From assembly GCA_020746995.1 (NCBI GenBank), contig JAGPXD010000001.1, forward strand, positions 1,302,001-1,366,000: a stretch of 64,000 bases of DNA. The letters are read 5' to 3'. The notes under the pieces were generated by a model. That model was not told the origin of the DNA. It did no database searches and saw only the letters and a program-made list of their open reading frames with translations. Source of the DNA: Plectosphaerella cucumerina (taxonomy: Eukaryota; Ascomycota; Sordariomycetes; Glomerellales; Plectosphaerellaceae). The position numbers and the translations under genes were made by a program. This document shows, piece by piece, positions 22,407 to 34,450 of the stretch (its first letter is position 1; the number at the start of each line of letters is the position of its first letter).

Positions 22407-25400
22407 AGGCGGCATATGATCGATCATGAGACACGAATGATGAGAAATGACCGCCTTTGAGGCTCTCTAGCAGCGAAATCGCGACATGGTGAAGAAACGA
22501 GCATCTGCCAAATCTGCAAGGCCGTGCCCACAAACCGACCATCTGGACCGCGACCCCGATCCCCGGGACAGGCTCCAGAGGCCCGCCTCGCCCGACATCG
22601 TGGCTAGGTCCCGACAGAAGCACGACACAGGACGGGCCGGCCTCCTGGCCCAGGGGAATCTCGATGTAGAATGCCATCCACGAGCAATCCGGAGAAGGCC
22701 TTGGCGACGGCCGACCCGACAGGGCCTAGCGCTGCAGGGAGCTCGGGCCATCCACGAATTCAAGGTCACGTGAAGGTCCCGGCGTGGGCGCTTTCTGCCT
22801 TCTCCCCCAGCGGCGTGCGCGCGAGGCGGGCAGCGCGTCTGTCGATACGATCGGGACCGCTGCGAAAATCCATCAAATGCAGAAGCCGAAGGTAACGGGG
22901 AGAGGCAAAGGAGCGTACGAGCCGAAAACCTCATGGGCGACACAGACAAAAGGCGCGAGATATGAGGGACGGCGCTGGGAGGGCAGGAAGTGGGAGGGCG
23001 CGTCTCCCCCAAAAACTGGGTGGCCCACGGCGTGCGGCATCAGCCAGACAACGGGCGGAGCAGAGCCAGGAAAATGCACCCCGTCGTCGGGAGTGGACAG
23101 TGCGGATTGAAAGACGTGGCCAGCGCCGGCTCTTGTTTGGTCGGCCGCGCAGGGTTAGAGTGGAGGGGGAATGAGGGTGAGCGAGGGAAATTGGTGAGGA
23201 GTGCCGGGTTGTGCACAGTACGTCCTGCCGCCTCTGGCCTGCCCACGCCTATCCCCAAGGTCGCTGGTACTCGCCTCGGGGGGGTCGCCTGTGGAACGAG
23301 GGAGTCGGCTTCAGCGGGAAAAGTGGCCAGGGCAGCCCTTTGGCCGCGTCTGAATGGCACGGAGCGCCCTCCAGCTGCCTCCGAACAGCGCTTCAGGCCC
23401 TGCCCGTCAGAGGGTCGACGCAACGCGCCGCGCGCCCACCAAGTCGTCGGTACTTGTTCTCCAGCCACCCCATTGCCGATGGCCCAAGTACCGCCTCTGG
23501 TACTGTCAGAGCGCATCCACCTGTTGTCGTAGCAGGGTCTGCAAGCTTAGCTCCGTCCTCGCCCGCTTGCCCGCCTGCCCGTCTGCCCGCCCTGGCATGT
23601 CGCGCCTCTTCGTGTGCGTGCGTGTGTTATGTGTGGTGTGCTGGTGGTGGTGGTGTCTGCTGGTCATACGGCTGCTCGTGGATGTGATAGCGTCGAGCTT
23701 CCGGGAGAGAGGGCAGACGAAGGCTTTGAAATTGAGGCTGGTGACGACAAGACTGCCCTTCTCGCGATTTGTATTCCTCTCCATCAGGTCCTGTTGGCGA
23801 TGAGGAAACATCTTCAAGCCAGGCCGTAGATCAGTCGGTGCCCGGGTCGACGAGTCTGGCATTGACGGGTGCGCGCGCTGACCAGCGTCCTGCCCTGGCT
23901 CGGTCACGTCGTCCGTCGGGCGAAAAACAGCAGAGGCAGGACAGGTGGATGCTGTCTCGGGCAGCGGACGCGTATGATTGGGCGAAGCTCTGTTGCTTGG
24001 TCTGCTTGCGACCGCGGATGAGACGCTTCTGCTCCAGCCAGCGAGGTACCGGTCGGAGAGTACTGGTACCTGACAATCTCGTACGACGGTACTTGGGCGC
24101 CATGCACGGCTAAAGTACCTCGCGGCGCTAAACCGCCGTCACCGCGTCGACCGCCTACGCCGTGGCCCTGGCCCCCTGTCGGTTCTGTCTCTATTCTTGA
24201 CTTTTTGATAATGGCCCCCGGCTTCCGATGGCGAGCCTGGGTTGCGTCCGAAGCTGGTGGTGGTGGTCCAATTTTGACTCGAGGATGTCGTGGGGCCGAC
24301 ATGTGAGCTCTGGGCGATAGTGAGGCAACCAAAGTGCACCGTGGCCGCCTCGCCCGGTATCTTGTGATGAAGTTGAGTAGAGGGTGTGGTGTTGGAGGGG
24401 AGGATCTGGCGGCGAAAATGCACCACTACCTCCACCTAGGCAAGATAGCTCCGTGAGCACACACATCAAGCCGCGGCGCGAGCAGTAGTAGCACGGCAAC
24501 ACGGGTACGAGCTGTGTCAAGGCGAGCGAGACTGGCGAATCCGTGCAACCTTCTGTCAACCGAGAAGTGATCTTGGCTGCCCGCGGGGCAGTGAGATATG
24601 CAAGGGCAGGCCAGGGCCAGCACGCACTTGGAGCGAATGGCCGAGGGGCCGGACGGAAAGGGAGCGCCTGTCCGTGACACGACGATCCACGGTACGCGGT
24701 GTGGTGGCCTGCGTGCTCTCTCCCCTTTTGGCACCAGGACGTGGATAGAGCGAGTGTCGGCGAGGACTGTATTCGGCGGTGGGGGGGCGTGGGTTTCGCG
24801 TAGTGTGTCAGTTGTGCACTCGAGATGAGGCGGCGCCAGAATTGGGCTGTGGCCTCGCGCCTTGGAGGTGGAGGGTGGAGGTGGTGCACACTGCAGCACA
24901 CCCACCCGAGAGGTGTAAGTCCAGCAGGCGAGGAAACAGCCCCTTTCGGTTGTGGGCATCGGTCTCCGAGTTTGAGTTGATATCGCGTCCGTCATGCTCC
25001 AGCGGAAGAGGCCTTGCTGGGCGAGAGAAAAGAATGACTTGATCATGTACCGTCCGAGGTGTCGAGTATCCCATGGCCGTTGCCTCCACCGGCGCATCAT
25101 ACTGATGTTCGACGTACGAGTCGGGACCGAAGCAGAGCAAGGAGCCAAGGGCCAGCAGAGATCGGGAAAAGGCTGACCGGCATGCTGCGCCCGTAGTACA
25201 TGGAGCTGAGGGATAAGAAGTGCTGCATCGGGGTAGAGGAGGGATGGGCTGGTTGCTGCAGGTGACGTCGGCGTCGGTGGTGTGCTTGTGAGAGGGCAGA
25301 TTTGAGTCTCGGACGTCAGGGGTCGCGTCGGTCCAAGACTCCCAGGTCGACAAACAGCCGTGTCAGCGCAACATGATATCTCAGCCGGGAGACAGCATTC

Positions 25401-26288
25401 AGAGCGATGGCAAGGCGACTTGGTGGATTGGAAACTCTGCAAATTCTTGCTTATCAATTGCACCAATCTAGGACGTCCCCGGCTGCATGGCGAGGCAATT
25501 GCGCTTTTCAGCAATAGGTGCTTGCCCATTTCATGGATAGCTGCCGTCCGACGGGAAGACGAGAAAGAGGGAGCAGGCGGGAGGCTGCGCGGTAGCATCA
25601 GTGGAAGGGCAGGGGAGGGGGGCTGGCAGGAGTCAGGAAGGAGTGACTGATGGTGCGAAGTACGTACAGTAACAATTCACAAACGAAAACAGTACGAAGT
25701 ACCGGTGAAAGGGATGCGCGGTGCGGAGGTACACAGTACAGACGGCCTATGCGGAGCAGGTACCAGGGGGAAAAACAATGGGAAGGCGCGTTTGGACGCT
25801 GAACACCCCCCCTTCCGACTGCCTCGAACAGGCAAAGGGCAAGCAGGTCTCTGGGGCGACTCACCCCCTTCGACCCTTTCCCCCTCCTTCTCTGGGGGAG
25901 CAACTGGCAGGCTCTGCCCGCTGAACCCTCCCCCCCCTCTCTTTGGGCTGGGCCGGTCCCTGTCTTCCCCCAGTCAGAGTCGCGCCTGCCCTTTGCGTTG
26001 CGTTGCGTCGCCGCGCGAGGAGTGAATACAGACCGTGTGTGGCCTGGGTGCTGGGCCCCTTGAGCTGCCCCCCCTTGGTCCTTGGACGGAAGACTGGACT
26101 TGGTCGCTGGCCCGGCACGGTCGCAGGAGCCAGCGCTCTGGGATCACCCGCCCCTGCCCCCGCCCAGTAAAAGGGCAGACGCCTCGCCTCTCTCCCCTCT
26201 CCTCCGCTCTCTGCCCTTTGCTCTCCCACTCACTCTTCTACCACCCAAACTCCTCACACAACTCTCGTCCACCACGCAGCCGTAGCTG
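22407..26288. other. Long gene-free stretch upstream of NHP6
   Basis: Almost 3.9 kb with no supportable gene. It is GC-rich with strong strand-local purine or pyrimidine bias, CT-rich toward 26200. It carries many GTAC-centred motifs (AGTACC/GGTACT), clustered at ~23449-23502, 24044-24116 and 25655-25765. A 390-codon open frame on the minus strand (25598-24426) has Pro/Ser/Arg-rich chance-like composition and was not accepted. The tail near 26200-26288 looks like a CT-rich transcription start region for the NHP6 leader. An unannotated noncoding RNA cannot be excluded. Confidence 0.5.
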
Positions 26289-26821
26289 GTGAGTACTTCT
26301 CTCTTTGCAGCGATCCACCGCCGCCTCCCAAGTCACACTTACACCTGCACCGCACCCTCGCGCATGCTTGTCCTCACGACGCGCGCGTTGGTTTTCCCCC
26401 CAAATTCCCTGTTGCACCACTCGTCCCGTCGAGATGCGACCATTTTGGCCCGAGTCCGGGTTGTGGTTGTGTTGCCGACCGGGTTCACCTTGATCCTCCT
26501 TCATCCATCATCACCCACCTTGGATGGCGCGCGCCGCGCATTGGCACCTTCAACCAAAACCCACCAGAACGCTGACCGGAGCTTGACGCGTCTAGATCTT
26601 TGCACAACCACAACTCTTCCTTTCCCAAAGATACCCATACAAGTGTGTATTGACCCTTTGCGACACCCATTCCGAGCTTCAATCGCGGATGCACACGCGT
26701 TGGGAGGCGCAATTGCGCTTTTCCCTCCCGCGCAGCACCCGCGCAATTGTCGCTTGCCCCTTGGGACATCTGTCGCCCTGTCGCGACCATGTCAGAACAC
26801 CAGCTAACCCGACCGTCGCAG
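26289..26821 (+). other. Leader (5' UTR) intron of NHP6
   Basis: Donor GTGAGT after CCGTAGCTG at 26288; acceptor GTCGCAG at 26821, preceded by branch-like CAGCTAAC at ~26801; 533 nt. The acceptor lies 10 bp before the ATG. This is far longer than the coding introns here (about 50-130 nt). Inferred from splice signals only. Confidence 0.55.
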
Positions 26822-26831
26822 ATCCATCACA

Positions 26832-27270
26832 ATGCCTAAGGCTGCTCCCAAGCGCGGTGCGAAGGTCGAGAAGAAGCGCGCCAAGAAGGGTATGTCCTTG
26901 TTTCCACCACTGCCCACCAGACACCCAAGACACCTTGACTGACGCCTCTCCTAGACCCCAACGCGCCCAAGCGTGGTCTCTCCGCCTACATGTTCTTTGC
27001 CAACGAGCAGCGCGAGAACGTCAGGGAGGAGAACCCCGGCATCTCGTTCGGCCAGGTCGGCAAGCTCCTCGGTGAGCGCTGGAAGGCTCTCAACGACAAG
27101 CAGAGGGCCCCCTACGAGGCCAAGGCCGTCATCGACAAGAAGCGGTACGAGGATGAGAAGGCCGCCTACAACGTGAGTCCCCTTACCCTTCCGGACCCAA
27201 CCCTACCCCCAAATACTGAAGCTAATCAGTCCCAATAAAGGCCGAGGCCGAGGAGGATGAGTCGTCTTAA
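26832..27270 (+). CDS. NHP6: Non-histone chromosomal protein 6 (single HMG-box)
   Basis: Three exons: 26832-26889, 26955-27172 and 27241-27270, giving 101 aa. A short basic N-terminal arm (PKAAPKRGAKVEKKRAKK) precedes one HMG box with the conserved DPNAPKRGLSAYMFFANEQR start and ISFGQVGKLLGERWKAL middle, and the protein ends in an acidic EAEEDESS tail. NHP6 bends DNA and assists nucleosome remodelling, including with FACT. Length and layout match fungal NHP6. Introns have GTATGT and GTGAGT donors. Its long leader region suggests complex or strong transcription, which is inference. Confidence 0.96.
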
Positions 27271-29460
27271 ATGCAAAGCAATGCTACAAGACTTCTGACC
27301 CTCTCCCTCTCCTGTGCCTTTTGACGCGACGCGGAGGCGGCGCAACGAGCAACGACGGCGTTTTCACTCGCGCCCGGGCTCAACAGCGCGCTCGCCCTCG
27401 AGGACTGGCTCTGGCATGGTCTCTCTCTTCATGTACTATCGGGAACAAGGCGCGGCGGGCTGTATGATGGAACGGTAACTCGGAACGCGAAACTCTTTTC
27501 TTTTTGATGCACTTGGGCCGGATGGGATGGGATTTTTTTCATGGCTGCGCGCGCGTACCTGTGCCTTGCGCCCGCTGCGCTCGTCGGACTCCGACTAGAG
27601 GCGCCCACACTATGAATCAAGTCTCGAAATGTTATGACACGACTGGGTCTTGGTGATGTAATGACAATAACGCGTGAAGAGGACATGACGCGCGACGCGA
27701 CGAGAGGGCGGACCCTTGATGGTGAAGCTTGGGCCAGCTCGGTGCTCAGACCAGACCGACCGACCTGCTGGTCCCCTGGGTGGGCCATCGACGGTCTCCG
27801 TTTCGGTCCGCGCGCGGGGCGGGTCGATCCCGAGTCCTCCGAGTCGGCCAGCCCAGTCCAGCCCAGCCGGCCGTGTGACTGTCCGCAGTGCCGGCCAGCT
27901 CTAGGGCCCGTCCTGTCTCGAATACGCCGGATGGAGACCCAGGTCGCCGGGACGTGGCTGCAGCCGCTCAGGTTCCGGGGAAGTTGGCATGGCACGGGGG
28001 ACCAACATGCGTCTGGATGGAGGGCATGTTGGCGGCCGGGGTCGAGGCTCCAGACGATGATTGGATCACCGAGGGCGTGGCTGCCTGGGATGACTCTGAG
28101 GAAGGATCACGGGAGTGATGGAAAAGGGGGTATAAGGAGGGCGACTTGGCCGGGGGCAGGTCCACGACATCTACTCCTCCTCATGATGTCTCGCTGCGGG
28201 CCTACGAAAGATGTTCGCCTTGTACGGGCATCTCGAGTCCATCTCATCACAGCACCTCACCCATGACCAGGGCACAAGCACTTGACACATCTGTGTCCCT
28301 CGGTGAGCAGCGGTGAGAAAGGACACCCCAAGCTACACCACCACCAGAACATCAGCTGAACTCTCCCACAGACTCTCCCCGTCATGCTTCCAATTGGACA
28401 ACCCCAGACGACAGACCACTGCCAGAACATGCCCGGCCGACAACGCGATCATGCACGCGCCATGCAAGTGCTCTCCGCCGGCGTGCCATGACTCGCCCGC
28501 CCGCGACAGCTTGCATGCCGCCCCCTCTCCCCCGATAAGTCGTGGCAGCTCCTGTGTAGCCGGCCGCCCGACCGTCTGACATATGCGGCGCGGGGTGCGG
28601 CCACGGCGGCGCGCAGTTCGAGTTCGAAAGGGAGGGGGCCCGGCCCCATTCCCCCTCCATTCCCTCCCATCGATCGTGCGAAGCTTGTTCGACCACCTTG
28701 TCCGACGAACACCGAGGAACGTTTCGGGACGTCGGTGACGTGGGCGGTGCGGCTGCCCTGGTCATGCTGGCCCAGGCTGTCTGTCCGATGAGATTTTTCG
28801 TGCAGAGGGTTCCCTAGATCGCTTCGCGGACCGGCGGCGGACCTGTGCGAGGTGGGAGGTGATGCTCAGTGGGCGAGGGAGACGGGTGTGGGCAGCCGGC
28901 CTGCGTGGTCTGACGTGACGGCGACACAACGGCGGGGAGAAGAAGAAGAAGAAAAAAAAGTGGTGAGGTATCAAAATCGCAGCAAAAGCGACGAATGCGG
29001 AGGGCTGCTCAGCTCACCCCAGAGTCTCTCCCTCCACAAGCCGGCGGTCGTGGTGGTGCTGTTATGTGGTGGTGGTGTTTCTCCCTCCCTTCCCGAGTCG
29101 GAGTACACCACACCACTTCTCCAGCCCGCTCTCCCGCTTTTCCCTCCCCCGGCACTTTTCTCCATCCCCCTTCCCCGCCGCCGCCCGACAACAACGACAC
29201 AGCAAGCCCATGGTGTATATTACCACTCAGCCAACGCCTCGAGGGCACGATCCCGAACTGTGTATGATGACGCTCTGCCTGCCTGCCGGGCAAGCATCGT
29301 AACACCCAGGGCAGCTCCCGTCACTCTGTCCTCCTGAGAGAAACCTCACCAACCCAAGCCCCGGGCCGGCGGTGAGAGTCGAGTGCGGTGAAAGGTGTTG
29401 GGCGTCGACGAGGGCCAAGACGCCGGCCAGCAGCGCTCTTCTGCCACCACCACAACCGTC
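27271..29460. other. Gene-free stretch between NHP6 and the unknown gene
   Basis: 2.2 kb. The first few hundred bases are probably the NHP6 3' UTR. The middle has no coding pattern on either strand. From ~29000 to 29340 the plus strand becomes C/T-rich with few G, as in promoters of fungal genes, consistent with the start region of the next gene. Confidence 0.5.
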
Positions 29461-31469
29461 ATGTCCTCCCCCTTTGAGATCGACTACGTCGACCGCATGG
29501 ACAGTCACCTCCTCCAGGGCTGCTGCCGCGAGGCCGAGCGCGCCGACATTGTCGCCTCCAACCTCGACGGCCTCCGCGCCGTCCTGGCAGAGTCCTTCCA
29601 CGTCCACATGACGGCCCTCATCGAGGAGATGCGCACCACCGCCCGCATCCTGCGCGACATTGCCGACCGCTCCCAGGTCCACCACGCCCGCGTCGCCGTC
29701 TTGCTGAACTACCTCAACGTCGTCCTGCCGTGTCTGCAGCGTTCGCTGCGGGACATCACCGCCTATTACGAGGACAAGACGCTGTCGAGGGAGATTCGCT
29801 GGCGGAAGATGTATAACCGCATGACTGAGGAGGCGGGGGGGTTGCCGCTGCCGCAGCGATTTGCGCTTTACAACTCTTTCTTGTCGTTGCTGAAGCAAAT
29901 GCTCGTCAGGTGGGTTGTCTTCGTGGTTCATGGGGAGGTCGCCGTACTGACCTGAGTAAGTAGGTCACCTACTTTCGACCTTAATGCTCTTGAGGCTATG
30001 AGGTCGAAGATCATGCAGCTGAGGGAGGCAAGGGGCATTCGTGAGTTTCCTTGTATCTGTGACCAAAGCGTAGACTGACCTTCCAGGCCCTCCCTCTGCA
30101 CAGATTGGCCCCCTGGTCCGGCCAGAGACTATGGCCAGCTTGATTCCCATGCAACAAGATCCAGTAAGTTCGTCTTTTTTATTCTTCAACACTTACTAAC
30201 GACACAGAACGTCCACTGGGCCGAGCAAATCTTCTCCATCCCCCTCTCCTCCCGTACACCTCTCAAATCACACCAAAAGTCCGTCTCATGGGGCCCCCAC
30301 GTCCCCTGGGGTCACCAGCTCAGCATACCCAAAGAGTGCAAGATTCTCTTCCGTCGGTAAGACTACATCCTCCCCATCCTTGACACCCCTGCTAATATCT
30401 CAGTCTCTTCGATGATGACCGCCTCTCCCTCATGGTCTACCTCAACCTCGTCAACCAAGTCCCCTACCTCCTCATCCGCACCTTCCACCTAGGCAACTTC
30501 TGGTTCTCCCTGAACGGCGCACACGAGCTCCGCATCCTTCGCGAGGGTAACACTCTGCAGCTCCGCCGCTGGAGCCATTCGGAACAGCAGTCTAAGCCTT
30601 GGGCGTCATTGTCCTTCAAGACCTGGGAGGGTATGCCTATCCCGTTTCTATGTTTCACCTTGAACTTCTGCTGATCGCCTCCAGAAATGGTCCTCTTCCA
30701 CTGCAGTTTCGTTTCCCTCAAAGCCCGGAATGCCCTCACAGTCCGCTTGAACCCGGACGAGCAGTACCTTGCCGACGAGCGCCGCATCTTTCAGGGGTAT
30801 GTGCAGATGTCTCCTCCTCTGACTTCTCCTCCCTCCTCTGACTTCTTCTTCCTTCTCTGACATTCCTCTTCTTTCTCTGACTTCCTCTTCCTTCTTTGAC
30901 TTCCTCCTCCCCCTCTGACATCACACAGCCAGATTCTCGACGACGGTTACCGCCACACCCTCACCGTCTACCGCGACTCTGAATCCCGCGGTCTGCGCCT
31001 CCACGCCGCCGTCGCCGAAGGCGACCTCCGCCGCTCTCCAGTCTGGACCGCCTTCATCACCCACCAATCCGCCTCGACGAGCTGGCTGCACGTCCAGTCG
31101 CGCCACCGCATCTGGCTCCGCGACGTGCAGCTCTACGTCTTCGACCAGGACTACCGCCAGGCCAGCCAGCGAAGGCGCCAGGGCGGCGGCGCCTTTGAGC
31201 TCAACTTTGCCACGTCCGAGATGGCGTCGAAGTTCAGGGATGTCTTCCAACCGCCTGCGAAGAGGTCACGCAGCAGGCATAAGGAGGAGGGAAAAAGTGG
31301 CAAAGGGAAGGCGGCGCCAAAGATGAGGATTGAAGAGGGGCCGCAGGTTGGTGAGGTTGAGACACCTGGGGAAGAGGAGGAGAAGAAGCTTGAGGGACTT
31401 GGCGTGAGAAGGGTGAGGACGCCGGCGCCGAGGAGTGTGACGATTGAAGAGGTGGAAGATGAGGACTGA
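29461..31469 (+). CDS. Conserved-looking seven-exon protein of unknown function
   Basis: Exons 29461-29909, 29964-30040, 30087-30163, 30208-30356, 30404-30630, 30685-30796 and 30929-31469 join in frame to 543 aa. All six introns have GT-AG borders. The N-terminal ~160 residues are helical. The middle (VHWAEQIFSIPLSS ... RLSLMVYLNLVNQVPYLLIRTF) looks like a globular beta-rich core, repeated in style by ILDDGYRHTLTVYRD and TSWLHVQSRHRIWLRDVQLYVFDQDYR. The C-terminal ~90 residues are disordered, with a nuclear-localisation-like PPAKRSRSRHK and acidic stretches. I do not recognise the family. Many precisely phased introns argue that it is a real, ancient gene. Nuclear location is inferred. Confidence 0.82.
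30797..30928 (+). repeat. Pyrimidine tandem repeat filling intron 6
   Basis: This 132-nt intron is twice the size of its neighbours and consists largely of about five diverged copies of a TCTGACTTCCTCTTCCTT-type unit. Each copy carries CTCTGAC or a close variant, a branch-site-like motif, followed by a polypyrimidine run. Confidence 0.7.
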
Positions 31470-31712
31470 GGGTGAGCCTCGATGTGATGTGTACGATGGG
31501 AAAGGGGGGACAAAACATGACTTATGACTGATACCACGGCGACAGGAACTGGAAAGACCAGGAGACAGGAAGAGTTTGCTTACGATACCATGTATTTTGC
31601 GATTGTGTAGAGAATATTATGAGATTGCATAGACACTGCCACCATGTCTCTGTCAATGCACGCATTATACTGGCATTGCAAATACAAAGTTGTCACTCGC
31701 AGGCTCCAGCCC

Positions 31713-34090
31713 TCAAATTACTCTAAAAGATGTAACTGGAAGCTCCGTCCGGCGCTGCCAAACATCATCCAAGGGAACGGAAGTCTGCATCTCATGGTCC
31801 AACCAGGCCTTCCAAAACTGCCGCGGCTGGTCATCTCTTGGCACTTCCCACTTCCCTCGTGGCTGGCCATCATCCACAGCCTTCATGAACAACCATATTT
31901 GTCCGATCCTCTGCCAGTCGCTGCCATGACACTGGAGAACCAAGAACGTCACGGAAGAGCCAACATCGTCCTCCCCGAGACACACGCACCGACGCGAGTC
32001 GTCCTCGGCGAAGCTCTTGTGCTCGGCCACCTTCTCCCAGGGACCGATAGACATATAGGCGTGGGCACTCTTGAAGCCGAAGATGCAACAATCGTCCCTG
32101 GCTTCCTCCTCTGAGCGCACGACGGTGAAGGCAGTCTGGGGCACGACGAAGCCGGTGATCCAGAGAGCCGAGGGTCTCAGGGAGTAGCTCTGAGTGGGAC
32201 CGACGAGGTCGAGGTATTCTGACGGGGTGAACATGGCGCCATTGTCATCCTCAAGGGCAATGGACTGTAGCAGGTTTTCAGACGGCGGCAGGCCGCAGCC
32301 AATCCCTGCCTGCCATCCGCACCAGGACCATGATGGGAAGCTATCTCTCCGGAGAGGGTGGATGGGGTTGTTGTTTGCGGCAAACTTGGCTTCATGCTTC
32401 CATGCCAGACCGGCCACGAAAGAAGCATCGGTCTCCTCGATTAGGTCCTCTCCAGCCGCATCCAGGCTGCGCAGGAGTGGCACGCCCCAGATGGTGGCGA
32501 TGGGAGACTTTGAATGCTCGAAGAGACGCAGGATTCCGACGAACGCGTCCAGCGAGTCCGTGTCATAGGTCAGATCCCTTTCCGTGTACAGCTCCATCAT
32601 ATCTCTGAGCAGCTTCAGGTTGTCCTCTGCTGTCCGTGAGACCTCGCCAAACCCGCCGGTCGAAAAGAAGTTATTGCTTCCAAAGAAGCCGCTTCCGAGG
32701 CATTCTCTGAACTTTGTCTTGTCCTCCGTGTGCAAATTATCGAGGTCATTGGTCATGCTTTCGCGGCAATTCATCGCCGCGCACTCATAGTAGACCTGTT
32801 CGTCGGTGAAGACAAGCCTGCGCCGGCTGAGAATCCCCTCCTGGAAAGTCCAGGCCCGTTTGAACCAGGCGGAAGATTGGAGCGTCTCGTGAGGGTGGCT
32901 CATGGTGGAGAAGAAATCCAACTCTCCGGCCGAGCAGGTGAGTTGCTGCTGGCGAGGTCGATAACCCACACCAGGAAGACCGTATGACGGGTCTTCTCCG
33001 GCGGCGGCGATATGGTAAGCTCTGCCCTTTGGTAGATAGAGTCCATCTGGCTGATCTGGGTGTGCTTCGTCGCGCTATTCTGGTCGATGCAGTAGCGGTC
33101 TACCCAGAGATACGAGAAGCCCATGCTAGTAGTGACGAGCATTGCGTTCGAGATGACCGCCGGGACGTCCGCTGGTAGGGGGGCGAGGATGCCGATGCTG
33201 TCAGTGTCTGACTTGTCGATCGCTTCCTGCACCGGCGCGCTCCGGGATCCCCACGAGAACCACCCTGGGCTGCCCGGCTGCTTTTGAGGCTTCCCCCAAC
33301 AGTAACTCAATGCCACATACTCGACGTCTGCCGGGGCGGCAACCACGGTTCTCGAACGGCAGTCAATCAAGCAGAGGCCCATGACCATCTCGGCACTAGA
33401 CAGACACGGCCCTCTGTGGTGATCCTGGCAGTATCCAAGCCACTCAGTCGCCATCGCCGCGTCGAATCGCGGATCGACGAGCCTCGGCTGGCAAACGGCG
33501 TCCGGGATAGGAATGCCTCTTTGACGGACGACTGTACTCCCCGAACTTCTGCATCGGCCGTCCAGAAGTGGCGCATTCATGAAGCCCAGGTCGAGACCCT
33601 TCTCCATGACAGTCAGAAAAAGCGGGGAGCCTCTGCGGAGGGCGTCAAACTGTCGTGCAGCTTCCGACACGTGGAAGACCAGCTGCGTGTTGAGCCGGAC
33701 CAGACGCAGCTCATCCGAGATGGTCTTTTCCCTGTCGGATTCCCAAACAAGGGCGACCGAGAGCATGCGGCAGAGGTTGCATTCAGGGCGAAATTGGCCA
33801 ATCGTCAGATCGTAGAACAAGACCATCAGGGAAGCTTTGACGCTGGTCATGTTGAGCCAGGTCCGGTAGCTGCTTCCCACGTCGGCGATCTTGAGGTAGG
33901 TGGGTGCATCGGAGAAGATGTCGTCGAAGTTTGGGGGCAGGTTATCCAGAGCGTTGGTGATTGATTTCGACAGTTCGGCGCATTTTGAGCAGACTGCGGG
34001 GTGGGCTGGTCGGCTTCCTGAAAAAGTGTCGAGCTCGTTCGCTTCCATAAGAGAGGTTGAGAAAGTATCTTCGTTTCTTGTCGATGTCAA
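31713..34090 (-). pseudogene. HET-domain (heterokaryon incompatibility) gene with frameshift
   Basis: Two collinear reading frames encode one HET protein. The first (34090 to ~33010) contains VEYVALSYCWG, FSYLWVDRYCIDQ and QISQMDSIYQRAELTI. The second (continuing to 31713) resumes with AAAGEDPSYGLPG, then FKRAWTFQEGILSRRRLVFT and a ~270-residue C-terminal region. The change of frame falls at about 33005-33012, exactly inside the conserved ELTI-xAAAG join, and equals loss of one base. No GT-AG intron fits there. As written, the protein would end shortly after the break, losing the C-terminal part of the HET domain. Full length would be ~790 residues. It is either a real allele-inactivating mutation or an assembly base error. 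Confidence 0.8.
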
Positions 34091-34450
34091 CGTGTTGGTA
34101 GCGGTGGTAAGAAGATCTCAGAGGCCCGTCATGGCTGGTTGTCTGGCAGAAGAGTAACGACCTAGAACACGCTCTGCTTAAGGGGTTTCTTCTTCCGATA
34201 AATACCTGCGAGCTTCTGGAACGCTGGGGCCGTGCCCTGTAAGTCGAATTGAGGGATCCAATGGCACCCCGCTGACATCCATTTCAGGGGGCAGGGGTCA
34301 CGTCACGACAAGCAGTATAGGGGCGGTGCAACATCGAAGGGGCGGCTGTGCGGCCTCAAATCGGGTTACATTCTGCGCAGCATGGCTAGCCCTCTCTCGT
34401 CATGAACAGGCCCTCTGTGATAAGTTGCCTCGCCATTGTGATTTCAACAG
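34091..34450. other. Intergenic, no gene seen
   Basis: Short region between the HET start and the 3' end of the dehydrogenase pseudogene. No feature recognised. Confidence 0.4.

Noticed and set aside
24426..25598. 390-codon frame on the minus strand
   Set aside because: No motif, no introns, Pro/Ser/Arg/Cys-rich chance-like sequence in a GC-rich gene-free region.
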